A stretch of 28,890 nucleotides of DNA from Chloroflexota bacterium (lineage in GTDB: Bacteria > Chloroflexota > Limnocylindria > Limnocylindrales > CSP1-4). The notes beneath the pieces are model-generated. The model ran no database searches. It saw nothing but the letters and a program-made list of their open reading frames with translations, and was not told the DNA's origin. Where the stretch lies: NCBI GenBank assembly GCA_021790715.1, contig JAJYGK010000094.1, positions 1 to 28,890 on the forward strand, given 5' to 3'. Positions 1 through 7,843 of this stretch are shown here, in pieces. Every line of letters begins with the position of its first letter. The first letter of the stretch is position 1. The position numbers and the translations under genes are program-made.

Positions 1-960
1 CTTGAGGTTGGCGGCCGGGATCTGCCCGTCGGTCGACAGGGTGCCGAGCACCTCGCTGTAGACGCTGTCGGTCGCCGCGGCGTTCTGCTTGAAATCGCTG
101 ATGGCCAGGTCGCGCCCAACGGTGGGATTCGCCACGAGCCTGGCCTGCTCGGCGTACAGCGCCTTGAAGAAGGCGCGAATGGCCGGACCATGACTGCTCA
201 ACGCCTTGTCGCTCACCACGAAGACGTCGCCCGCCGCGTGGATGTACGGGTCCACGCTGCCGAGGTCCGTGGCGATGCCTTCGGCCTGGAGGACGGCACC
301 CTCCTCGTCGTTCCAGATGAATGCATCGATGGCGCCGCTCTTGAGTCCCGCGACGAGCTGGGGAAGCCCGCCGAGCTGCGTGATCTTGTACTGGCTCGTG
401 CTCCAGCCGAAGTGCCGGGCCACCTGGAGCGTGGCGAAGTAGCCTCCCGACCCGAACCCGCTGACGCCGAAGGTCTTGCCCTCGAGCTGCGAGACGGACG
501 TGATGTGCTCCTTCGAGGACGCGATCACGACCTGCCCCCAGGACAGGCTCTCGGCGCCCATGACCTTGGCCTGCAGGCCCTTCGCGATGTCTGCGACGGG
601 CTTGTTCGGCGACTCATCGACGATGTCCACGCTCCCGGTGGCGAGCAGGGGATCCGCGGTGGGGGAGGTTGCGACGACGAGCTGGACGTTGAGGCCTGTT
701 CCGGCGAACGTCCCCAGCTTGTCCGCGCCGAACAGCGCGATGCTGCCGAGGTTGAACGGCGTCACCATCGCGACGCGCAGCGTTCCGAGGGATCCCGGCG
801 CGCACGTCGCACCAGCCGCGGCCGCCGAGCCGGACACGGCGGCGGAGGAGGGGCCGGGGGCCCTGGAGCTTGTCACGGTGCCTGCCGAGCAGGCACCGGC
901 CGCAAGGATCGCACCTGCCAGCAGCACAGCGCCTCGAGCGTGAGTCCGACTGCTCCCCAC
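1..960 (-). CDS. ABC transporter substrate-binding lipoprotein, NMT1/SsuA/TauA-like (3' end outside window)
   Basis: This reading frame is open from a GTG at 958-960 to the window edge, 320 codons with no stop. A GGAGG lies 5 bases upstream (966-970). The N-terminus has a hydrophobic signal segment ending in AGAC followed by SAG, a slightly off-consensus lipobox, so the protein is probably lipid-anchored outside the membrane. A Ser/Ala/Pro linker precedes a periplasmic-binding fold of the NMT1/nitrate-sulfonate-taurine type: an LRVAMVTPFNLG first strand, then GSVDIVDES, then QLEGKTFGVSGFGSGG, then LKSGAIDAFIW. Such proteins deliver taurine, sulfonates, pyrimidine precursors or aromatic acids to an importer. 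No permease or ATPase of that class is visible; it may lie beyond the left edge. It is divergent from the GntR regulator and shares the operator-containing gap, so it is probably co-regulated with the island. The ligand cannot be told from sequence. Confidence 0.88.
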   Translation of the reverse strand, partial: MGSSRTHARGAVLLAGAILAAGACSAGTVTSSRAPGPSSAAVSGSAAAAGATCAPGSLGTLRVAMVTPFNLGSIALFGADKLGTFAGTGLNVQLVVATSPTADPLLATGSVDIVDESPNKPVADIAKGLQAKVMGAESLSWGQVVIASSKEHITSVSQLEGKTFGVSGFGSGGYFATLQVARHFGWSTSQYKITQLGGLPQLVAGLKSGAIDAFIWNDEEGAVLQAEGIATDLGSVDPYIHAAGDVFVVSDKALSSHGPAIRAFFKALYAEQARLVANPTVGRDLAISDFKQNAAATDSVYSEVLGTLSTDGQIPAANLK

Positions 961-1106
961 CGTTGCCTCCTTGCCGGGCTCCGGGTCCGGACGTGTGCGT
1001 CGCTTCGCCGACGGTCGCTCGTTTCGGCGTGACGGACGCGCGCTGCCGGACTGCAGAGCCCATGCCGCCGGTGCCGCGCTCCACCCGCCGACGAGAGATG
1101 GGTGGG

Positions 1107-1137
1107 AATGTATGCACTTGCATACGAGCTGCGTCAA
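1107..1137 (-). promoter_or_regulatory. Predicted promoter of the divergent substrate-binding protein gene
   Basis: On the minus strand there is a TTGACG -35-like box (1132-1137) and a TACATT -10-like box (1107-1112) with a 19-base spacer, slightly longer than optimal. Transcription would run left into the binding-protein gene with a leader of about 140 bases. The first GTATGCA palindrome lies between and over these boxes, the expected layout for repression. Both boxes were read by eye. Confidence 0.4.
1110..1125. promoter_or_regulatory. Operator site 1, perfect inverted repeat GTATGCA-CT-TGCATAC
   Basis: The two 7-base arms are perfectly complementary around a 2-base centre. The site lies in the divergent gap between the binding-protein gene and a GntR/FCD regulator gene, and overlaps the predicted -10 box of the binding-protein promoter. 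FCD-type GntR regulators usually bind short palindromes in their own intergenic region, so this is the likely operator of the adjacent regulator. That assignment is inferred. Confidence 0.7.
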
Positions 1138-1164
1138 GCTACTCGACTAGGCGGTGTGAAAGAC

Positions 1165-1180
1165 GTATGCAGCTGTGTAC
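1165..1180. promoter_or_regulatory. Operator site 2, GTATGCA-GC-TGTGTAC
   Basis: This is a second copy of the operator 55 bases from site 1, centre to centre, or about five helical turns. The left arm is identical to site 1 and the right arm differs at two of seven positions. It overlaps a TACAGT -10-like box (1178-1183) placed to start transcription about 20 bases before the GntR start codon, which would give autoregulation. Confidence 0.6.
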
Positions 1181-1209
1181 AGTGACCGGCACTCCGCGGA
1201 GGGGGACCG

Positions 1210-1989
1210 ATGGCAGGTGACATGACCGAGGTCGACGCGTTGTGGCAGGAGCAGTCGAGGCGCCTGACGGCGGCGGATGCCGCATATGGCGCCGTGCGCG
1301 AGGCCATCCTGCGCGGACATCTTCCCCCCGGGTATCGCCTGAACGAGGTCGGGCTCGCGCAGCGGTTCTCGATCAGTCGCACGCCGATCCGCGAGGCGCT
1401 CCTGCGTCTCGAGTCCGAGCGGCTGATCGAGCGGAACGGCCGCGGCGGGCTGGTCGTCGGGGAGATCACGCCGGAGGACATCCTCGAGATCTACGTGGTC
1501 CGCGAGGTCCTGAACGGGCTGGTGGCACGGCTCGCGGCGGAGCACGCGAAGTCGGTCGACATCGCGGAGGCTCGCTGGCTCTTCGAGGCGCTCCGCGAGG
1601 CGGCGGCCGAGCGCGACTACACGCGGATGGCGTCGGTCAACGTGGAGTTCCACGAGGCGCTCTGCCGGGCGACCAGGAACGAGCTGTTGCTGACCCTCAT
1701 GAAGCAGGTGCACGACCGGGTCAAGCGGATTCCGGGCACGACGTTCTCGGTGCCCGAACGTGCGGAGCAGGCGCTCGTCGAGCACGAGCAGGTGCTGCGG
1801 GCGATCGAGGCCCACGACGGCGACGCGGCGGAGCGCCTGGCGCGGGCGCACATGGCGCGCGCGATGCAGCTCCGCATCCAGATGCTGAGGCATGACCGGT
1901 TTCCGGTCGCCTCCGGCGAGCAGGTGGCCGCCTTGCGGCCGGAAGAGATGGCCGGGCTCCGGCCGCAGCTGGAGAGACAGCAGAGTTGA
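1210..1989 (+). CDS. GntR-family transcriptional regulator with FCD ligand domain (FadR subfamily)
   Basis: This is a DNA-binding regulator, probably the local sensor of the island's substrate or an intermediate. The 259-residue protein has an N-terminal winged helix-turn-helix at about residues 22-85, including the hallmark SISRTPIREALLRLESERLI. An all-helical FCD domain follows at about 95-222. His148 (in EFHEAL), His192 (EHEQVL) and His214 (AHMARA) sit where FCD proteins bind a metal used in ligand recognition, so the effector is probably a carboxylate. A GGAGGGGG lies just before the ATG. Its stop overlaps the TTG start of the aldehyde dehydrogenase by four bases, indicating translational coupling. 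Two operator-like palindromes lie upstream. Whether it represses or activates is not visible; overlap of the sites with the -10 boxes favours repression. Confidence 0.93.
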   Translation: MAGDMTEVDALWQEQSRRLTAADAAYGAVREAILRGHLPPGYRLNEVGLAQRFSISRTPIREALLRLESERLIERNGRGGLVVGEITPEDILEIYVVREVLNGLVARLAAEHAKSVDIAEARWLFEALREAAAERDYTRMASVNVEFHEALCRATRNELLLTLMKQVHDRVKRIPGTTFSVPERAEQALVEHEQVLRAIEAHDGDAAERLARAHMARAMQLRIQMLRHDRFPVASGEQVAALRPEEMAGLRPQLERQQS

Positions 1990-3482
1990 CCGCGCAGGCA
2001 GACGTTCCCGTCAGGTCCTATCCCGAGCTCTTCATCGATGGCGCCTGGGTCGCCCCGCACTCGGGGGCGACGTACAGCTCCATCGATCCCTCCACGGGCG
2101 AGCCGTGGGCCGAGATCGCTCAGGGCGATGCGGCCGACGTCGATCGGGCCGTGGAGGCGGCCCGGAAGGCGCTGCGGGGTCCCTGGTCGCGGCTCACGGC
2201 ATCGCGCCGCGGCGCGATGATGCGACGCCTGGCGGAGCTGATGGCCGAGCACGGCGACCGGCTCGCCGAGTGCGAGACCCGGGACAACGGGAAGACGCTC
2301 CGGGACACCAGGGGCGAGATCGCCCGCGCCATCGAGTGGATCACGTTCTTCGCCGGCGCCGCCGACAAGATCAACGGCGACACCATCCCCGTCCGGCCCG
2401 ATGCGCTCGCCTACACGATCCGCGAGCCCGTCGGGGTCGTGGCGGCCATCACGCCATGGAACTCGCCGATCTACCTGGACTCCTGGAAGCTCGGGCCTGC
2501 CCTCGCGGCCGGCAACACGGTCGTCCTCAAGCCCTCGCAGCAGACGTCGGCCAGCGCGCTCGAGCTCGCCGCGCTCATCGGCGAGGCGGGCTTCCCGCCG
2601 GGCGTCGTCAACGTCGTGCCCGGCAGCGGGTCGGTGGTGGGGGCGGCACTGGCGGGCCACCCCGGTGTCAACAAGATCACCGTCACCGGCGAGCACCGCA
2701 CCGCGCAGGAGGTCATGCACGCGGCGGCGGGGAACCTCAAGCGCCTCTCGTTCGAATGCGGCGGGAAGTCGCCGCACATCGTCTTCGACGACGCGGACAT
2801 CGACAAGGCGCTCGTGGTGGCCACCCACTCGGCGTTCCGGTCCACCGGTCAGTCCTGCGCGCTCGGGTCCCGGCTGTTCGTCCAGCGCGGCATCTACGAC
2901 GAGTTCGTGGCGGCCCTCGCCGAGCGCGCGGCCCGGATCCGGGTCGGGCTGCCCTTCGATCCGCAGACCCACATCGGGCCCCAGGCGTCCGAGAAGCAGC
3001 TGGGCAAGACGCTGCGCTACATCGACCTCGGGAAGGAGGAGGGGGCGCGCCTGGTGACGGGCGGCGGCCGGATCAGCGACGGACCGCTGGCGCGCGGGTA
3101 CTTCGTGCAGCCGACGATCTTCGCCGACGTCGACAACCGCTCGCGGCTGGCGCAGGAGGAGATCTTCGGCCCGGTGCTGGCCATCATCCCGTTCGACACC
3201 GAGGCAGAGGTGGTCGAGGCCGCCAACGACACGCCGTACGGGCTCGTGGCCGGCCTCTGGACCCGGGACATCTCGCGCGCGCACCGCGTCGCGTCGCAGA
3301 TCCAGGCGGGTCTCGTCTCGATCAACACGTTCCGACCGGTGCACTGGATGCTCCCCTACGGTGGCTACAAGATGAGCGGCTTCGGGCGCGAGAACGGGCT
3401 CGAGGCGCTCCGCTACTACACCGAGGTCAAGACGGTGTTCGTCGAGCTGTCGGAGCGCGATCCCGACGACCCGTTCGTGTAG
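1986..3482 (+). CDS. NAD(P)-dependent aldehyde dehydrogenase
   Basis: This enzyme oxidises an aldehyde to the acid with NAD(P)+. At 498 residues it is a full-length member of the superfamily. Visible landmarks are the TPWNSP block with Asn159, the LKPS block with Lys182 for cofactor binding, the general base Glu257 in FECGGKSP, the nucleophile Cys291 in TGQSCALGSR, and EEIFGPVL near the C-terminus. The segment normally reading TGST (a cofactor-side serine) is TGEHRT here, so cofactor geometry may differ. The start is taken as the TTG at 1986, which overlaps the regulator's TGA and has GGAGAG nine bases upstream. With a ThDP enzyme at the far end of the cluster, the natural reading is that it oxidises an aldehyde released by 2-oxo-acid decarboxylation. 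Substrate unknown. Confidence 0.93.
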   Translation: MTAQADVPVRSYPELFIDGAWVAPHSGATYSSIDPSTGEPWAEIAQGDAADVDRAVEAARKALRGPWSRLTASRRGAMMRRLAELMAEHGDRLAECETRDNGKTLRDTRGEIARAIEWITFFAGAADKINGDTIPVRPDALAYTIREPVGVVAAITPWNSPIYLDSWKLGPALAAGNTVVLKPSQQTSASALELAALIGEAGFPPGVVNVVPGSGSVVGAALAGHPGVNKITVTGEHRTAQEVMHAAAGNLKRLSFECGGKSPHIVFDDADIDKALVVATHSAFRSTGQSCALGSRLFVQRGIYDEFVAALAERAARIRVGLPFDPQTHIGPQASEKQLGKTLRYIDLGKEEGARLVTGGGRISDGPLARGYFVQPTIFADVDNRSRLAQEEIFGPVLAIIPFDTEAEVVEAANDTPYGLVAGLWTRDISRAHRVASQIQAGLVSINTFRPVHWMLPYGGYKMSGFGRENGLEALRYYTEVKTVFVELSERDPDDPFV

Positions 3483-3484
3483 CG

Positions 3485-3575
3485 GAGGAGATGCGACTGC
3501 GCTGACGACGGAAACGGCCCTCATCTCCTCAACGCAGGAGGCGGCTCCCAAGAGCAGCTCCTCATGACAGGAGGC
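3485..3575 (+). promoter_or_regulatory. Leader with duplicated Shine-Dalgarno hairpins before the binding-protein gene
   Basis: Between the aldehyde dehydrogenase stop and the next gene there is an inverted repeat GAGGAGATG (3485-3493) / CATCTCCTC (3522-3530). Two similar units follow with a 33-base period, 3525-3542 and 3558-3575. In each unit CTCCT can pair with a downstream AGGAG. The second unit's AGGAGG (3569-3574) is the ribosome-binding site of the binding protein, so the hairpin could mask it. The pairing is visible in sequence; a role in translation control is inference. Confidence 0.4.
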
Positions 3576-3584
3576 AGCGTCCCG

Positions 3585-4523
3585 ATGAACCCAGTCTCCT
3601 CGCCGGCGGTGCGCGTCACAGCGCTCCTGGCCGGAATCGCACTGCTCGCAGGTGCGTGCAGTGCATCGGTCGCCGGCACGTCGGCGCCTGCGACCAGTGC
3701 CCCGTCAACCGCCGCGACGACGGCCCCGGCCAGCCCGGGCGCCGGCGGATCGAGCACAACCGGATCGACCGCGTTCAAGACACTGACGCCGGGCGTCCTC
3801 TACGTGTCGCTCACGGATGGTGACCTGCCCGAGATCTCGGTCGGCCCGAACAACACGCTGGTGGGCACGGACGGCTACTGGATCACGCAGTTCGCCAACA
3901 AGTACCACCTGACCCTGAAGCTGTTCCCCACCACGCTCGCGTCCGAGATCCTGGCCGTTTCGCAGAACAAGGTCGATCTCGGCACGACCGCGTTCTACAC
4001 GACCGCGCGGGCCAAGCAGGTCTACTACACGTACCCGTTCTACCGGGACGTGACGGGTGTCTACACGATGGACACGTTCTCGTACTCGGGTCCGTCGAGC
4101 CTCAACGGAAAGCAGATCGGGACCGTCTCCGGGTACGTGTACGTCCCCTACATGCAGCAGACGTACGGAACGGCGAACGTCCACATCTACACGACGATCG
4201 CGGAGGCGGACGCGGCCCTGATCAACGGTCAGATCGTGGGGCTCGTCAACGGGTCCGGGTCGAACCCGATCCTGGAGGCCAACGGCCACGTGACGTTCCA
4301 CCAGTTCACCGTGGGACAGCTGGGCATGCCGCAGAACGTGATCCAGACGCAGGCCTACAACTACGTGAACTGCGGTAACTCGGCGCTGGCCAACGCGCTC
4401 AACGCGGAGCTGCAGTCGCTGCAGTCCAATGCATCCTGGCAGGGGGCGCTCAAGCAGTACGGCCTGACGTCGCCGCTGGACGTCGCGCCGCTCCAGTCGC
4501 CGCAGCAGCTCTGCACGCCGTGA
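3585..4523 (+). CDS. ABC transporter substrate-binding lipoprotein, family 3 (polar amino acid type)
   Basis: This is the extracytoplasmic receptor of the importer encoded just downstream. The start is placed at the ATG at 3585, ten bases after AGGAGG (3569-3574); an in-frame ATG at 3564 lacks a well-placed ribosome site. From 3585 the product has 312 residues with a signal segment ending in the lipobox LLAGAC, then a Ser/Thr/Ala/Pro linker and a family-3 binding fold. The carboxylate-binding Arg is kept in TTARAKQVYY before the YPFYRD block. The conserved Asp that binds the substrate alpha-amino group in HisJ/LAO-type proteins is missing: the segment reads GQIVGLVNGSGS. The ligand may therefore be a carboxylate that is not an ordinary amino acid. 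A strong hairpin follows the stop, typical of operons that need more binding protein than permease. Confidence 0.9.
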   Translation: MNPVSSPAVRVTALLAGIALLAGACSASVAGTSAPATSAPSTAATTAPASPGAGGSSTTGSTAFKTLTPGVLYVSLTDGDLPEISVGPNNTLVGTDGYWITQFANKYHLTLKLFPTTLASEILAVSQNKVDLGTTAFYTTARAKQVYYTYPFYRDVTGVYTMDTFSYSGPSSLNGKQIGTVSGYVYVPYMQQTYGTANVHIYTTIAEADAALINGQIVGLVNGSGSNPILEANGHVTFHQFTVGQLGMPQNVIQTQAYNYVNCGNSALANALNAELQSLQSNASWQGALKQYGLTSPLDVAPLQSPQQLCTP

Positions 4524-4530
4524 ATTCCGC

Positions 4531-4561
4531 GGGTGCCGACGATCCGTGATCGCCGGCACCC
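4531..4561 (+). promoter_or_regulatory. Intercistronic hairpin after the binding-protein gene
   Basis: GGGTGCCG (4531-4538) pairs perfectly with CGGCACCC (4554-4561). Inside it CGAT (4540-4543) pairs with ATCG (4549-4552) around a 5-base loop, giving a 12-pair stem broken by one A/C mismatch. It begins 8 bases after the stop and has no T tract. In binding-protein operons such hairpins often act as partial terminators or protect the upstream mRNA from 3' decay. Confidence 0.6.
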
Positions 4562-4600
4562 GATCTCCGGGATCAGCACCGTCGAGTCGGCAGGAACCTG

Positions 4601-5359
4601 ATGTCACTCACGGAACTCGAGTCGTGGATGCCTGTGCTTCTGCAGGGGCTGCTCGTATCACTCGAGCTCACGGCGGTGGCCTCTCTGCTCACCTTCGCGT
4701 TCGCGACGATGATCGCGCTGCTGCGGATCAGCCCGCTGCGGCCGATCCGCCTCGTCACCACGGCATTCGTCGATCTCGACCGGAGCGTGCCGCTCCTGGC
4801 GCTGCTGATCTTCGTCTACTTCGGCCTGGGGAAGTACCTGGCGTTCCTCGGGCTGCCGGCCTTCTGGGTCGCGGTGCTCGCGATCTCCGTGAACGAGGCC
4901 GCGTACCTCGGTGAGGTGTATCGCGCCGCGATCGAGTCGATCAGCCAGGAGCAGTGGGATGCCGCCACGAGCCTCGGGCTGAGCCGTCGCCAGACGCTGG
5001 CGCTCGTGATCCTGCCGCAGGCGGTGCCGGCGGGCATCCCGCCGACCGTGAACGACGTGATCTACATCCTGAAGGCGTCGTCGCTCGCGTCGCTCGTCTC
5101 GGTCAACGAGCTCACGAACGTCTCGACGCAGCTGGTCTCGGTGACGTTCCTGCCGATGCAGATCTACATGACGATCGGCGCGATGTACCTGGCGCTCACG
5201 GTGCCGCTGAGCTACTTCGCGCGCTGGCTGGAGGTGTACGTGAACCGGCGGCTCGGGCTCCGCGTGCCACCGGAGGCGGCCCATGGGGCGGTGGTCCCCA
5301 TCGCGGGCGCGACCGACCTGTCCGCCGCCGTGTCGGCGAAGGACGCGACCGATGCCTGA
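4601..5359 (+). CDS. ABC transporter permease, polar amino acid type (first subunit)
   Basis: This is one of two integral-membrane subunits of the importer. The 252-residue protein has several hydrophobic helices and the EAA loop at about residues 119-143 (WDAATSLGLSRRQTLALVIL followed by PQAVP), which contacts the ATPase. NEAAYLGEVYRAAIESI just before it is typical of HisM/GlnP-like permeases. It follows the binding-protein gene after an intercistronic hairpin. Its last eight bases overlap the start of the ATPase gene, so the two are translationally coupled. The C-terminal tail after about residue 225 is polar and Ala-rich. Confidence 0.92.
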   Translation: MSLTELESWMPVLLQGLLVSLELTAVASLLTFAFATMIALLRISPLRPIRLVTTAFVDLDRSVPLLALLIFVYFGLGKYLAFLGLPAFWVAVLAISVNEAAYLGEVYRAAIESISQEQWDAATSLGLSRRQTLALVILPQAVPAGIPPTVNDVIYILKASSLASLVSVNELTNVSTQLVSVTFLPMQIYMTIGAMYLALTVPLSYFARWLEVYVNRRLGLRVPPEAAHGAVVPIAGATDLSAAVSAKDATDA

Positions 5360-6122
5360 CGAGCCGATCCTGGAGATGCGCGGCCTTCGCAAGACGTTCG
5401 GCCGCGCCGAGGTCGTCTGCGGGGTCGATATCGTCGTCCGCCGGGGCGAGAAGGTGTGCATGCTCGGTCCCAGCGGGTCGGGCAAGACGACGACGCTGCG
5501 CTGCCTGAACCTGCTGACCGAGCCCAGCTCGGGCGAGCTGTACTTCCACGGGCAGCTGGTGGGGCGGTGGCCGTCCGGTCGCGGGTCGCGCAGCGCCGCG
5601 AATGACGCCCAGCGCCTGCGCCGGCACGTGTCGATGGTCTTCCAGCACTTCGGCCTGTTCCCGCACCTCACCGCCCTGGACAACGTCACGCTCGGGCCTG
5701 TCCACGTGCTGGGGATGAACAGGCGCGAGGCGGCCGAACGGGCGCGGGCCCTGCTCCGTCGGGTCGGTCTCGAGCAGTTCGCGGAGAAGCATCCGGCGAC
5801 GCTGTCCGGCGGTCAGCGACAGCGCGTGGCGATCGCCCGGGCGATGGCCATGAACCCGGACGTGATCCTGTTCGACGAGCCGACCTCGGCGCTCGACCCG
5901 GAGATGGTCGGCGAGGTCCTCTCGATCATGGAACAGCTCGCCTCGGACGGCATGACGATGGTCATCGTCACGCACGAGACGAACTTCGCCCGCCATGTCG
6001 CGGACCGCGTGGTCGTCATGGAGAACGGCGTGATCCTGGAAGAGGGAACGCCGGTCGACATCTTCGAACGTCCGACGCAGCGGCGGACGCGGGAGATCCT
6101 TCGGGCGAGGGTGCAGGCGTGA
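5352..6122 (+). CDS. ABC transporter ATP-binding protein, GlnQ/HisP type
   Basis: This is the cytoplasmic ATPase driving the importer. All nucleotide-binding motifs are intact: Walker A GPSGSGKT (39-46), Q-loop Gln98 in VFQHF, signature LSGGQ (151-155), Walker B VILFDE (171-176) and switch His208 in VTHE. The start is the ATG at 5352 with GAAGGA upstream, overlapping the permease stop by eight bases; a longer frame beginning at 5283 lies inside the permease gene and gives an Arg/Pro-rich extension that I reject. From 5352 the product is 256 residues, the usual size. A loop at about residues 72-88 (GRWPSGRGSRSAANDAQ) is longer and more basic than in GlnQ. The nearest relatives transport amino acids or small carboxylates. 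Confidence 0.94.
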   Translation: MPDEPILEMRGLRKTFGRAEVVCGVDIVVRRGEKVCMLGPSGSGKTTTLRCLNLLTEPSSGELYFHGQLVGRWPSGRGSRSAANDAQRLRRHVSMVFQHFGLFPHLTALDNVTLGPVHVLGMNRREAAERARALLRRVGLEQFAEKHPATLSGGQRQRVAIARAMAMNPDVILFDEPTSALDPEMVGEVLSIMEQLASDGMTMVIVTHETNFARHVADRVVVMENGVILEEGTPVDIFERPTQRRTREILRARVQA

Positions 6123-6147
6123 CCCGCGTGCCGCCGGAGATCGCGTC

Positions 6148-6807
6148 GTGCTGAGCCTCACGAACGCGAACCCGCTGACGATCCTCCAGTTGCTCCTGGC
6201 GGGCGGCGAGGTGACACTCGAGGTGAGCATCGGCTCGTGGCTGGTCTCCGTGATCGCGGGCCTCCTGTTCCTGGCATTCCGCCAGGCGCCCTACCGTCCC
6301 GTGCGGTGGGCGGCCGACTTCGTGATCACGTGCCTGCGCTCGATGCCGCAGCTCGTGCTGCTCTACCTCGTGTTCTTCGGGCTCGGCGGCATCGGGATCA
6401 ACATCAATCCGATCGTGTCGGCGATCGTCGCACTCGGGCTCACGGAGGCCGGGTTCACCTCCGAGGTCTACCGGGCCGGCCTGCTCACGGTCTCCGACGA
6501 GCAGCGAGAGGCGGGCGCGAGCCTCGGGCTCGGGAGCTTCCAGATCTTCCGGCTGATCGTCCTGCCGGAGATGGTCCCGTTCCTGGTGCCGCCGCTGCTG
6601 AATTCGTTCGTCGGGCTGACGAAGGCGGCCACGATCGCATCCGCCGTCGGCGTCCCCGAGATCCTCTACCAGAGCACCACGATCATCAACGAGACCTTCC
6701 AGGTCCTGCTCGTGTCGATGCTCGTCATCGTGCTGTACGTGATCTTCACCGTGCCCCTCACGCGGCTTTCCGCCGCGCTCGAGCTGCGTCTCGGCTATGC
6801 CCACTGA
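6148..6807 (+). CDS. ABC transporter permease, polar amino acid type (second subunit)
   Basis: This is the second membrane subunit, 219 residues, starting at a GTG with GGAGA (6136-6140) upstream. Hydrophobic helices surround the EAA loop at about residues 119-143 (QREAGASLGLGSFQIFRLIVLPE), preceded by TEAGFTSEVYRAGLLTV. Two different permease genes flanking one ATPase gene is the usual design for a heterodimeric HisQM-type channel. Divergence between the two permeases suggests an asymmetric channel, not a recent duplication. The gene is followed by a small hairpin before the first enzyme gene. Confidence 0.92.
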   Translation: MLSLTNANPLTILQLLLAGGEVTLEVSIGSWLVSVIAGLLFLAFRQAPYRPVRWAADFVITCLRSMPQLVLLYLVFFGLGGIGININPIVSAIVALGLTEAGFTSEVYRAGLLTVSDEQREAGASLGLGSFQIFRLIVLPEMVPFLVPPLLNSFVGLTKAATIASAVGVPEILYQSTTIINETFQVLLVSMLVIVLYVIFTVPLTRLSAALELRLGYAH

Positions 6808-6814
6808 CACCGCT

Positions 6815-6829
6815 CCGGCGTCCCGCCGG
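6815..6829 (+). repeat. Small intercistronic hairpin between transport and enzyme genes
   Basis: CCGGCG (6815-6820) and CGCCGG (6824-6829) form a perfect 6-base stem with a 3-base loop, eight bases after the permease stop. No T tract follows. It may mark a processing point between the transporter part and the enzyme part of the transcript. Confidence 0.35.
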
Positions 6830-6853
6830 CGTACCCCACAGGAGAGGTGACCC

Positions 6854-7843
6854 ATGGCCCTGCATGTCAGCGTCGGACTTCCGAACTGCCGGGAGGGTCG
6901 GCTCCACCCGGTGGAATCCGTCACGGTCGACTGGATCCTCGGCGTGGCACGCCAGGCCGAGGAGCTGGGCTTCCACGGTGTGTGGGCCAACGAGTTCGCC
7001 GTCACCGAGCCGGGGGTGGCGTCGCAGTTCACCCGCCCGGGCCGCTACTTCGACGCGATCGCGATCCTCTCGGCGGTCGCGACGGCGACCGCGTCGATCC
7101 GGTTGACGACGGCGACGCTGATCCTCCCGCACCACGAGCCCGTGCTGCTCGCCAAGCAGGCCGCGACGCTGGACTGGATCTCCGGGGGCCGGCTGACCCT
7201 CGGCTTCGGCCTGGGGGGTTCCGTGGAGGAGTACCGGCGCCTGTACGGCGCGGGCGAGCGCGTCAACCGCGGCGCGATGATGGACGAGTACCTGCCCGCG
7301 CTCCGGGCGCTCTGGACGGACCGGCATGCGACGTACTCAGGCGAGTCCGTCCGCTTCGAGTCGGCCGAGATGTTCCCCAAGCCGGTCCAGGATCCGCTCC
7401 CGATCTGGCTGGCCGGGGACGCCGACGCCGTCTTCCGTCGGATCGCGCGGTACGGGCAGGGCTGGATCGACTCGCACTCCGGCCGCGAGGAGATGCAGGC
7501 CAAGATCGCGACGATCCGGGGGTACCTGGAGGCGGAGGGTCGCGACCCGGACAGTCTCGAGGTCGGGCGGCAGGTCTACGTGGCGGTCGCCTCCACCGAC
7601 GAGGGTGCGGAGCGGGTGCGACGCGACGCACTCGCGGCGGACCGGATCGAGGGCACGGCACTGCCGGTCGCCAAGGGCGAGCGGGTCGTCGTCGGCGCCT
7701 TCGCGTCGGTCGCCGAGAGGCTCCGTGAGTTCGCCTCCGCGGGCGCGACGGAGATCGCCGTCATCTTCTACGCCCGCGACCCGCAGGAGCACGCGGACCA
7801 GGTCCGCGCGTTCCACGACGACGTCCTGCCGCAGCTCGCGTGA
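6854..7843 (+). CDS. LLM-class (luciferase-like) flavin- or F420-dependent oxidoreductase
   Basis: This is a 329-residue TIM-barrel enzyme of the bacterial luciferase superfamily. It contains the usual opening with GFHGVWANEF, the central block TATLILPHHEPVLLAKQAATL and SGGRLTLGFGLGG, and a late ADAVFRRIARYGQGWID segment. Members use reduced FMN with oxygen (monooxygenases such as SsuD or RutA) or coenzyme F420 (hydride transfer). No flavin reductase gene is nearby, and the closest motifs resemble the F420-linked subgroup, so either chemistry remains possible. An AGGAG lies before the ATG. Its stop overlaps the GTG start of the TcuA-like gene by four bases, so the two are probably made together and act on consecutive intermediates. 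The substrate cannot be deduced. Confidence 0.88.
   Translation: MALHVSVGLPNCREGRLHPVESVTVDWILGVARQAEELGFHGVWANEFAVTEPGVASQFTRPGRYFDAIAILSAVATATASIRLTTATLILPHHEPVLLAKQAATLDWISGGRLTLGFGLGGSVEEYRRLYGAGERVNRGAMMDEYLPALRALWTDRHATYSGESVRFESAEMFPKPVQDPLPIWLAGDADAVFRRIARYGQGWIDSHSGREEMQAKIATIRGYLEAEGRDPDSLEVGRQVYVAVASTDEGAERVRRDALAADRIEGTALPVAKGERVVVGAFASVAERLREFASAGATEIAVIFYARDPQEHADQVRAFHDDVLPQLA

Noticed and set aside
1892..3505. A 537-codon open frame over the aldehyde dehydrogenase
   Set aside because: Same strand but out of frame; the aldehyde dehydrogenase frame has all catalytic motifs.
6148..7106. Possible frameshift or fusion between the second permease and the first LLM gene, suggested by an overlapping 289-codon frame
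   Set aside because: Both genes are intact in their own frames with normal ends and a ribosome site between them; the overlapping frame is a shadow.
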